The notes below the pieces were generated by a model. The model ran no database searches. It had not been told where the DNA came from and worked only from the letters and a program-made list of their open reading frames with translations. Shown here piece after piece: positions 47,460 through 58,899 of a DNA stretch of 64,000 nucleotides. Made by a program: the position numbers and the translations under genes. Source of the DNA: Epiperipatus broadwayi. Taxonomy: Eukaryota > Onychophora > Udeonychophora > Euonychophora > Peripatidae. The stretch is from the NCBI GenBank assembly GCA_028023455.1, contig JAQFVV010000355.1:186001-250000 (forward strand), read 5' to 3'. The stretch's first letter is position 1. Every line of letters starts with the position of its first letter.

Positions 47460-49955
47460 AATAATTATGTAAATAAATGTTTTTAAAGGTAAGTTAAAAG
47501 AAGGGAGAAAAAAGAAAAAGGATTATCTAAAAGAAATTTAAATGAATGTGTTCCATTTTGACTTATTATTTGGAAGAACAATAATAATTTTAAGGAATAG
47601 ATCAACTGAAATCTCTAGTTTCTACTCCAAGACAAAAATTTAGTTAAGAAGATCGTCGTAAAAAAAAATATGTGTAATTATGAGATTATCTATAACTAAA
47701 GGTAAAAAATATATGATTAAGTGTAATTATGAGTTTATCAAAGGTTTGAAAAAAAATTAGTCATAGAGCAGATATATATAAGCAACATGACTTTATAAAG
47801 TAAGAGTATAGCTAGATGTTATAAAGACACTACTTGAACTTCAGTGTATAAAAGCATAGAATCCCTCTATCACCTGTTTCAAATCTAGCTTAGAACTTGA
47901 ATATGCCATTTTTAAAAAGTTTTAAGACTTAGTGCTACAAAAAATTATGTTATAATGGATCACTAAATATTCAGCTAATAAAATTTATTAAGCCATCCTA
48001 AATGTACTCTCAAATTTCTGTTTCATTGTCATATAAAATTATCCGATGGATAAACTATTTAACTGAAACAACTTCTCACTAACTCTGGATCTGATGAAGA
48101 AATGTATTTCTTTCCAAAAAAAATTTTTTTGAAAACAAAATTGAAATTAAACTGTTTCTCTTTTTTTAATGCTTATTTATCTTAAATCATTTTATTTAAT
48201 ATTAATGTTATATTAACTTTCTTATTAACAGATTTGTCATCTAATGAGGTTGCTTACATCACAAATAGCATGATAGTTCTGCCATGTTATTTTTTGTTTC
48301 CATTGCTACCAATAATTGATATTTATGTAAATTTTTATTTAAAATGCTAAAGCTGCAACGTAGCAAAACTAATTTATTAATGCAAGAAAGAAGAATCTGA
48401 AAAGGTCAATATTTTACAGGCAGTTTGCTAAAAGTCAAAAGTCTATCTGCACATGATCTGTCTCCATGGTGATATTTATTATTTATGAGATAACATTGAA
48501 AATTTTTTTTTAGAATAACAACACATACAAATTTTTCAAAGCTTATTAAATTGTTATGATTGTTTTTATCCAGTATTGTTATACTTATTTAAAGTTAAAA
48601 TCATACATATATACACTTTGGTTTTATTTGAATAGGTTTTTAATTTTAAAAAATAGATATTAGTAAATTCCCCCATATTGCTAATAAAAATATTGGTAGT
48701 GTATTTGCTATCATCTGTCATTACTAATAGTGTGTTAGAATCTTTTGAGTTTTTCTAAAAATAAAGCAATTTTAATATTTTAAGCAGAATTTTATGGCTT
48801 TATCAGTGATTATTATTTATACATTAACATTTTAAAAATAAATTTAAATCAAAATAGATTTGGTTGAATTCCTAAAGTTATTTACTTACACTGTTTTTCT
48901 TTCTATCATTCATTTATGCAAATAATCTTTGTTCTCATTACAAATTCTTCTTTGTTTTAATAATTGCAAAGTTCAAATATGATTTTTCAGAATGTTTTAC
49001 ATTTGTTAATTTAAATCTGTAAGAAATAAAATCCAATTTATTGACTTTCAGTATGAAACCTAGAATAACAATAAAAAATCTGAACTTGTTACAGGATTAA
49101 TAATGTACATGTATAAATCATTGAGGAAACTCCTAGGATATGAAGGAAATTACTTATATCTCAAAAACTATATAAAAAACAACATGGAAATTTTATTCAA
49201 GAAAGTGTTTTTATTCTTGATACATAGACATAAATTATTTATATCAATCATAATTTTTATATTAGCTAAAAACTTTCACAATTTCATTAAAATGCTTCAT
49301 TATAAATAAATATTTATTTAATTTGTGAATCTTTCACATAGCTCATTCTGACCTAAGGAAGACATGTGTGTATGCAATTAATATTATTAGGTAGATGTTA
49401 ATATATATATATAGTATAAATAGTCATTGATATATATATATATATATTGTAAATATCGATAAGTCGATATTTATATTTTAAAAATTTGTTATTTGTTATT
49501 AAAAAAAAAATCTCTTTAAGTTGATGTTTACATATGAAATATTTAAATTTTTCTTTTATGTTTATTAAATATAGTTATTATTTGAAGTTATTATTTTATT
49601 TATATATATTGATAGTACATCAATATGAACATTTAATTATTAAAATAAATAAGGACATATAAATTATTGATTAAAAAAAAATCATTTTATTTATAATGAT
49701 TACTAAATGTAATAAATAATTATTTATGTATATTTTTAAAGATGTCAAATTTTCAATTTAATATTTTATATATATATACTTGATATTTTATTTTTATTTT
49801 AATGTTAATTGTTTTAAAAGAGAACATATATAACATGAGTTTTAAAATAGTATCTGCTGGCGCATGGAACGATAGCAACAACAATAAAGGAAGCCATTAT
49901 TATTATATATTATTATTGGAATAGATATAGAACAAACAACTGAAAAATAAAGATT
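47460..49955. other. AT-rich stretch, no gene seen
   Basis: No gene. At 48091-48106 CTGATGA is followed by a perfect 6-bp hairpin (AAGAAA-TGTA-TTTCTT), but no GAAA follows, so it is at most a dead hammerhead. The frame 49103-49309 is low-complexity. Confidence 0.5.
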
Positions 49956-49958
49956 TTA

Positions 49959-50171
49959 TTGTACTTTATTTCTATAAAATTTACTATTCTTCAAAATACT
50001 GAAATAATATATATATCTTATGGTAAATACATAGATTATGGCAGGTTAATCAAGAATCGCAGCCAGGAGGCTGCATCATCACTTTCATTTATTCCAAGGC
50101 AATTTTCAATGGAACAACTAAATAAAAAAATTCAATGTATAAATTTCGTCGCGTCTGGAGTTGAAACTTGA
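49959..50171 (+). other. Possible host exon or unrecognised fragment
   Basis: A 70-codon frame. Its second half, from about 50044 (RLIKNRSQEAASSLSFIPRQ, then FSMEQLNKKIQ, ending ASGVET), is less AT-rich and has balanced composition, unlike neighbouring chance frames. No domain is recognised and no convincing 3' splice site precedes it. It could be a terminal exon, a repeat fragment or chance. Function unknown. Confidence 0.2.
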
Positions 50172-50179
50172 TATAGCTA

Positions 50180-51480
50180 TCTTAAATGTATAATCATCAA
50201 TTTAATCATAATTTGGAAGTAATTGGAATTAACATGCTGGATTTAACATTTTAATTGGTTTATTTATTTTTTTAAAAGGAAGGAAATTTTAAAACGGATA
50301 AAATATGCATATATCTAAGGATTAACAATTTTCTTTAATATAATAATTTCTTCGCCTTTCAATAGAATGCATTCTAATAATAAAAGTAAACGGATAAAAG
50401 AACTCATGGAATAAATTAACTTTTGGAAAGGAAAATTAACTAAATGAACTTTAAAAAGGTATTTAATAATTTTATATATGTATGAGTAATATATAAATAT
50501 ACTTTTGAGATTGATATTTTTTTTTTTTATTTATTTATTTTTTTTTTATTATAAAATACAACGTTTTATAAGTGGTCAATTTAAGCATCTTGTTTTATAA
50601 TAATATTAGACGTATAACAGATGTTCAGACAATTATCTTAAATAATTTAAAAATCTTAAAATGTAATTTATAGGTTGAAGTTATATATGAATTGTTATAT
50701 TTATATTATAATGGTTAGGCAAAAATATGTCTTTATATATTTAATCTATATATACTTATTACAAGTATATACATATAGTTATTCTTTGTATTTATATTTA
50801 AAACATCAATATTATTTAAAGTTGAACTATAACATAAAATAAAGGATGTACTATTTGTTTTTATAAATAATGCCTTTGTAATTATTTAAAAGAGCGATAC
50901 TATATTATTCTTATTTTCTTTTAATGCCAAAGTTATTATGAAATTAATTGAATTTATAAATAATAAAAGATAATTTTATATTTCATTTATTATTTGGTTT
51001 GTAGATCACTTACACATATTATTATTCATTCAAATATTTAGAGATACATAAATTTACATAATTAGATGTGTATATTTGAATTTAGTAGAAGTCCCTTTGT
51101 TTCTGATATATATATATTTGATTAGTTATTCACATCATCTTTGAAAATAAATTATAAAAATAGATCTCATTGCTTTGCATGATTTTAGATTTGTTTTATG
51201 TATAGCTAGCTGGAAGTGCATTTAAACAATTTATTTAATTATAACCGGGATAATTTTGTCTTTCTTCAATTTAAATGAAATGCAGCAAGTACGTTCCATT
51301 ACATTTGGCTTGCCCAATCGTAGGGCTGCCTAATATACGTTCCATTACAATATATATATATATATATATATAAATTAATCAAAGGAATATATATATATAT
51401 ATTATAATATATATATATATATATATATAAATTAATCAAAGGAATTATATATATATAAAATAAGAAGAAACAAAATTACT
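50180..51480. other. AT-rich stretch with TA-run duplication, no gene seen
   Basis: At 51350-51450 a TA run plus AAATTAATCAAAGGAA occurs twice in direct orientation (51371 and 51429). ACGTTCCATTACA also occurs twice nearby (51291, 51338). Otherwise nothing is recognised. Confidence 0.5.
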
Positions 51481-51483
51481 TCT

Positions 51484-51530
51484 ATATCTAATATTTCAAT
51501 CAGAAGATTGACTTTCATCAGAAAAAAATA
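51484..51530 (-). ncRNA. Degenerate hammerhead-like motif
   Basis: Minus strand: CTGATGA (51521-51515), an AATC-TTCT-GATT hairpin, GAAA (51497-51494) and a minimal ATAT stem III followed by T. Stem II carries extra bases and stem I pairs only weakly (A-U/G-U), so activity is doubtful. The spacing of the two core boxes is right for the family. Confidence 0.4.
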
Positions 51531-51534
51531 TAAT

Positions 51535-52329
51535 AAAATGATGATGTTCAAAAATTATAAATTATATGGCAACATATTTGACCAAAAAAAACTAGTTGCT
51601 ACAGATTGAAAGATTTCATACAAGAAATTTAACCAACCAATGACTAATTTACTTTAGGGTACATTTAAAAAAAATATTTTTTTTTTATAAACTACACTCA
51701 AGATTTAAGACTTAATTTTAAAATTTGCATAAAATATATTTATACAACTGTACCAATGTGATGTGTATATGTATAAATTATTATATAATTCACATTAAAG
51801 TTTAAATAAAATCCAAATGAAATATGGATGCATTTTGATTAAATATTACAGATATAATACAAATTTATATATATAATATAAATAAAATGTCCGTTAATTA
51901 AAACAAATTATAATTATAATAAAAATAATAAATTTATATTACATATTTTTTTTATTTTTGGGATGGTATTGAATACAATGGATTTAAGTAATTTTAAGAA
52001 ATGGTGGATCATTGTGGATTTAAGGATTTTTTATAATAGTTTGTTACCGTTAAATTTATTATTTTTATTATTTATATATATATATATAAAACTATTAAAT
52101 GTCTGCATTTTTAAATCATATAATAATTCAAACAAATCTATTTAACACAGTATTCAAATTTTAATAAAAATATTATTTATATATACACATATGTAATCAA
52201 TAATTAAATGTTAATTTTAATAAGTGAGATACATCCAAAGACTTATATAAAAATGTTAAAAGACAAATAAAATAAAAATAAAAAGAACACATTAAAAAGC
52301 TAGGTAATTTAATGAAGTGATACTACCTA
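51535..52329. other. AT-rich stretch, no gene seen
   Basis: No coding signal. The frame 51963-52145 is hydrophobic and low-complexity. Confidence 0.5.
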
Positions 52330-52690
52330 TGTTCACGTTCATTCTATGTGGGTATAAGGTTTTGAATTTAAAAATAAAAATCTTTCCTCTTGCTTTCTCT
52401 CCTGTGGGAGAAAAAATTCTGTAATATGATTATTCTCAAATCATTAATTGAATAATCTGGTAAACTAAAGTGTTTTGGTACCAATCTTATATAAATTATC
52501 AAACTTATGGTTAGTTATTGTAATATATAGAATGTTTGCTGATTCACCTACATAATGATTCAAACATCTATTGCACTTTAACATATGACATGGTTTGAGA
52601 TACACTATTTAAAATTATCAGTGATACCTTGGACCACTTTTGTAACATTAATATGTTTGCATGAAAGTCATATTTATCAATACATGGAAA
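52330..52690 (-). pseudogene. GIY-YIG endonuclease domain of the PLE (pseudogene)
   Basis: On the minus strand one frame reads LKCNRCLNHYVGESANIL, then ITNHKFDNLY, with a later block ERKQEERFLFLNSKPYTHIE. This fits the C-terminal nuclease of PLEs: xIxC..C...YVGET..L..R...H, then R..RE..WI..L.T..P. The GIY half is decayed and frameshifted (TMSYVK). It lies downstream of the RT, as expected for canonical PLEs. Confidence 0.65.
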
Positions 52691-52759
52691 ACAACCTTTT
52701 TCTAATATAGAATTAGTAATCAAATTTATTGTAATAAGTACATATTTAAGAAATAAGTT

Positions 52760-53180
52760 TACCTGAAGGTTTGTGATGATGGTATTTTAGTTGTATTCAT
52801 CATCTAATATTCAATATTGAATGTCTTTAGAAAAATTTAATTTTATTTTAATTTCTAAGCATGCTCAACTGAAGCAATTTCACAGATAAGTATATGAATT
52901 TTCTACTGATTGTTAAATTTGGCAAGGTGGCTCACTTGGTTAGAATATTATCTTAAAATTTAATAGTTAATAATCTAAAGATCCAGGTTTGATTCCCATG
53001 CTAGTACCATCAATGGTCAGACCAGCTATACCTGAAGAAGAGAGGAAAATAATACCTCTTGAAATGTTGTGCTATTATTAACAGCTGAATGTACTTTGAA
53101 ATTTAAATAAAGTTAATTTTTTTAAATACATTCAATACTTATTACTAAATGATGGAAATAGTACAATATATCAATACAAT
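52760..53180 (+). repeat. tRNA-derived SINE with hammerhead-like motif
   Basis: Starts near CCTGAAGGTTTGTGATGATG. It contains a good A box TGGCTCACTTGG (52928-52939) and B box GGTTTGATTCCC (52986-52997), a hammerhead-like segment (53025-53085), then AATAAAG, a T-run and ACATTCAATACTTATTACTA with ATGATGGAAATAGT at the end. Relatives lie at 19.43 kb and, as inverted halves, at 43.88-44.22 kb. It has inserted within the PLE between RT and endonuclease. Confidence 0.75.
53025..53085 (+). ncRNA. Hammerhead-like motif inside the SINE
   Basis: CTGAAGA (53032-53038) fits CUGANGA. It is followed by a strong stem II (AGAGG-AAAATAATA-CCTCT), GAAA, and a minimal stem III ATGT with T as the cleavage base (GAAATGTT|GTGC). 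Stem I is poor as it stands: TAC/GTG pairs, then a bulge, then AG/CT. Probably a decayed copy of a once-active ribozyme. Confidence 0.5.
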
Positions 53181-53379
53181 TAAGGGATATGTGTCTTCAA
53201 TATAGCACTTTAGGTGGATTGAAAAATTTTGATTTCAAATAAATTGTAGAAATTAATATGTTAAAATATTTTGCAATATATCATTAATATTAGATAAGTC
53301 ACTAATAAAATTAAGTACTAACGATGGTACTTCTGTTTCTGATTTTTAGGTAAAATAAGTTTTTTTTCCCTTATTGAAC

Positions 53380-55000
53380 AGTTTATTATTGCATTATCCA
53401 ACTATGATAAGCACATCTTCTATTCATCAATTTATCATCTAGCCCTTATTATTTTATTGTCTAAATTTCTTATTACTACAAATTCTTTTAAATCTTAAAA
53501 TTTTACTATAATGGATATTGGCCTTTAAATGCCTTGGATAGTTACTCTTAAAATGTAAATAGTGATGGCTATTAATTTGTTTGCTATATGCAGTAATAGT
53601 AAGAACCCTAGTAGTGTGAATAATTTCAACATCAAGTAAATGGGCAAATGTTCTAAAAAATTCATTGTAATATGTATGTTTTCATTAAAATTGTTTATAT
53701 AATCTAAAATTCTGTGAAGTTCAACTTCAGTATATGGTCATATCATTAAAGTATCATCTAAATATCTATGCTGAGTGTGACATTTAAACCTATTCATTAT
53801 CAGCTATAGAGGATTCCACTTGTGCTATAAAAATGTTGGCATAACTTGGTGCCATTTTTGTACATATCTTGTTTTTTGTTAGTAATATGTAGAATTTAAA
53901 ATGATGTTATTTTGTATTAATCCAGTAATGATTGTATGAAATAGTGAACATGCATTATACCTTGTAAATCACATTTAATAGCATCAATCCCATTATTATG
54001 AAATTTATTTCTAAACAGTGATGCAATATCCAAAATTGCTAAAAGACAATCATCTGGTAGTTGAGATTTAATGACTTCTAAAATTAAAGACAATGTATAG
54101 TTTCTTTAACATAACTAAATGATGGTGGACTAAGAATTGGAAAATTGTCAATATATGCTGAAATAATTTTTGCAGAACCACCAATACTTGTTACAATAGG
54201 TCTTCCAGGGAATCCTGGTTTATAAATTTTCAGCAAAATCTAAAACACTAGGATGAATTTTGATTGGCATTAAAAATATATAGATTCTTATCTAGAAGAC
54301 TTCTTGTTTTCATATACTTTAAGCTTGAAAGTATATCCTTGTATAGTATATTTACAGAAGCTTATATAACAGTCTCATAGAAATTTTTATCATTTGAAAA
54401 TTCCAAAAAGTTATTAACATATTCATCTTTGAACATGGTTATTATTCATCTTCCATTGTCTGCTGGATTAATAATAATGTATTCTCTTTTCTCTAAATTG
54501 TATAATGCATACTTTTCTTTTAATGCCAAATTACTTTTATACTTTTTGTGTTGTTTAAGTTTAGTTTTTCTAATAACATTTAAATATACATTATATTTTA
54601 TATTTGTGTTAGGTTATAGTTCTGAAAAAGATTGCTGCAGCAATTAAAACTATCATAGAGGGTTGTAATTAAAACATTGTAAAAGAGTAATAAAGACTAT
54701 AGTTGATTTAATATGATATTACATTATCAATGTATGTATCTAATAAAACATCTTGATGTAGGAGTGTCCAGTCAGTATTAAATTCTTGCTTTTCAAAAAA
54801 TTCTTTTAATCTGAGGCTCCTAGAAAAAATATCAAAAATCTGATGAATTCTAAATTCAATTATTAATAATATGATTGGACTGTGGGACAAAAAGATAAAC
54901 CTCTTTGCAAGAATAAAGATTCTGCATCACTGTCTATATTCATTAAATTATGACCACCAAAATTTATGATTTCTATTTCAAGTGTTTTAAGTATAACCAC
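53380..55000 (-). pseudogene. Penelope-like reverse transcriptase (pseudogene)
   Basis: Blocks in order on the minus strand: RSLRLKEFFEKQEFNTDW (54708-54890), similar to the conserved R.LRL..FF block upstream of PLE RTs; EYIIINPADNGR then FKDEYVNNFLEFSNDKNFYE (about 54480-54365), the (I)KPADKG...Y......L.D...Y motif; KIYKPGFPGRPIVTSIGG (about 54240-54185), the PKIHKPG.P.RPIVS..GS motif that is highly diagnostic of PLEs; and HRYLDDTLMIWPYTEVELHR (near 53770-53710), the RY.DD.F..W catalytic motif with both aspartates present, followed by DYINNFNENIHITMNF. Multiple frameshifts and stops. The RT would act by primed reverse transcription at chromosomal nicks or ends. Confidence 0.85.
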
Positions 55001-55160
55001 ATATAAATCTACACATTTCATTTCAATTTTAGAAACTATTAAATCTCAAATCTCGTTGCATTACTGTAACACCTCATAATGAAAAATATCTAGCAACAAC
55101 AAACTTAACATCTTCTCTAGTTGTTATAGGGAACATCTCCACTGATTGCTTTGATTATAT

Positions 55161-56026
55161 TAATCTACAAAAATATTTAATATATATAATATAAAGACTT
55201 CTATAACAACATAATTTTAGCAAACTATATTACACAATCAAAGAGTAAATTGTAAATCCAATTACAACACTCAATTACAAAAAAAATCAAGTCAGATATC
55301 ACACTCAATATAACACTCAATTAATAAAAGTAATCATTATTTACATTAAATTTATATGTGAGATTTTTTTTTCTTTTTTCCTAAACTTTTGTTGCTATTG
55401 AATTAAATCAAATGAAAAGTAAAATAAAATAACATAAACAGATTATATCATATCAAGACAAACACTTAAATATTAAAAACTAATAAAATTGGACTAACTT
55501 TTTTTAAAAAAAAAAAGTGCAAACAGATTTGGAATTAAAAAAAGTATTTACAATATCAAGTAAAATCTAAACATTACAAATTTAAAATAAGTCATTTAAT
55601 TTGTAAATAAGCATTAAAAGGAACATTTAAAGAAACATTTTATTTTTTAATTGATATTGGAAAATATGTTTGTTAACTTTTAATCATTTTCAAATTAGAA
55701 TGAAATTTTAAATATGAGGTTTAATATATTTATATTCAATACAATTACTTCAAAATTGATATATATATACCAGTCTAATCCATTTGAAACACTTATCTTT
55801 TCAGTATGTCAACAAGTTTCATAAATATGGAACTGAGGGTAGGAAAATAATAAAAATATTCAATAACGTTATTTATCACAGTTAATAATTATTCTTAGAA
55901 CTTTGCTTTGTTTGAAATAATGATCATGAGAAAGTAGTGTAAATATTTTTAGTTTCAATTTAATAACATTTTTTAATCATTTTAAATTTTTAATATACAT
56001 ATATTCAATATGGTACACAATTATAT
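55161..56026. other. AT-rich stretch, no gene seen
   Basis: Only short chance frames and A/T runs. Confidence 0.5.
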
Positions 56027-57120
56027 ATAATTAAAATTACCCCAAATCTAAAACTCAACCAGACTAGCCAAAAAAATAAAATCAAAAACACAACCAATGG
56101 TTTCATTACTACAAGTAGACTTCCCAAATGTAAAGAAATACAAAACAGCAACATATTTATATTAAACATTACCCACAATTCCATTTACTTCCCATCCACC
56201 CTTAATATTAAAAAAACTTTTAAATAAGTTGATTGCTTCAGAATAATAAATTTTCAATAATAAAGATTCTTTAATTCTTTTTATTTCATTTCTCTCAAAA
56301 AAGACAACCTTAGCTTACTCAAAATTAATAGTGTGGCCTCTATCTTTTAATGGACATACAAAGCAGCACTAAGATATTTATTTTTAATCCTACTTTTATG
56401 AACCATTATTCTTTCATTTAAGCTGAAACTACTCTGATCTATATAAACATTTTTATAAAAACAAAAGATAATATACACTACACCAGGAATAGTCTTCCAA
56501 TCAAAAATTTCCTTTGTATTATTTAATAAATTATTCAAAGTAATACCTCTTTTTCAAACAATTTTCTTATTTCCAAACAAATTACTAGTTTTACATACAA
56601 TTTTATAAGAAGACAATTTAAATGGCAAAAAAATAAAATCATATTTTTCTTTATCCTTTACATCCTTACAAATATTACTATTAAATAAAATACCTTTAAC
56701 AAATTTATCAGAGTAGCCAACACTCAAATAATATTTATAAAATTGATCTTTCTGAAACAAAGCTACCCCACTAGAATTATTTAATTTCTTATTCCTATAA
56801 CAATAATTTCTTAAAGCAGTTATTTTATGATATACAGACTGATGGCTATCAGGTTTAATTATAGAATTTAATTCTTTACTTTTAACAAAATGACTACATA
56901 CTAAACAATTCGTCTTTACATTTCTAATCACCAAAAGATATAAAAATTTTAACTAAACAAAATCTAACCCCCCCTCTTTCTACCACATATCCTACAGAAG
57001 AATCAAAACAAACTCATTTATTAATTCCTTCAATTTATCATTTTCAGCTATAAATAAACAATCATCAACATTTTCTTGGCTAGTCTGGTTGAGTTTTGGA
57101 TAAGAGGTAATTTTAATTAT
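56027..57120 (-). mobile_element. PLE fragment framed by 45-bp inverted repeats
   Basis: 56027-56071 and 57076-57120 are inverted copies of ATAATTAAAATTACC...AACTCAACCAGACTAGCCAA, differing at a few central bases. Between them a minus-strand region encodes a PLE-like C-terminal part (56200-56934). PLEs often carry terminal repeats in direct or inverted orientation. No RT core is seen, so this is 5'-truncated or deleted. Confidence 0.75.
56200..56934 (-). pseudogene. PLE C-terminal region with GIY-YIG nuclease (pseudogene)
   Basis: The upstream block (56554-56934) has SSGVALFQKDQFYKYYLSVG then YSDKFVKGIL and YDFIFLPFKLSSYKI, resembling the RT thumb/linker of PLEs (..L...GY...F.......LP). A frameshift follows, then 56347-56538 has TIPGVVYIIFCFYKNVYIDQ, a GIY-YIG nuclease start (GVVY.I.C...K.VYI.Q), and LNERIMVHKSRIK (R...HK). 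Another frame gives DRGHTINF and KRIKESLLL, the GH.I and R.xKE.L(I) blocks, then a Gly/Trp/Asn end. The usual second Tyr-Ile-Gly is changed to YID. Dead copy. Confidence 0.68.
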
Positions 57121-58531
<1,411 letters not shown>

Positions 58532-58899
58532 TGTTTCAAAGCAAAACTTTATTGAATCTAAAAAGTTACAGAGTCACATGTAGTACTATATTGATTTCTT
58601 ACAAATTCAAAACAAATTACAACTTTCAGTATATAAGTCTTTATCATTTCTGCATACTTTCTTTCTTGTTTTTAAATTTGGTTCTCTATTTAGTTCAGTT
58701 TATGCTTGCATCTCTTTGAAGTTGGAAAAAATGCTGATGTTGAAAATGTCATCATCTATCATATTGGAGTTTATATTTTATAGACTGGATCTTTGTTTCA
58801 AGTGTGACCATCTGGCTGCAAACACATCTGGTTGAGGTAGGATGCAGTCTCTTTATCTGAACAGTTCTAGTTTTATTGAAAATGTTGCTGGGTGGTGTC

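Larger units (their letters stand above)
52330..55160 (-). mobile_element. Penelope-like element (RT + GIY-YIG), interrupted
   Basis: Minus-strand PLE remnant in canonical order: N-terminal block and RT (about 55000-53380), then the GIY-YIG endonuclease (about 52690-52330). A tRNA-SINE (52760-53180) on the opposite strand lies between them. The outer limits are approximate because no terminal repeats were identified. Confidence 0.8.

Noticed and set aside
48091-48120. CTGATGA with a perfect 6-bp hairpin, possible hammerhead
   Set aside because: No GAAA follows the hairpin (TCCAAAA instead), and stems I and III cannot be formed.
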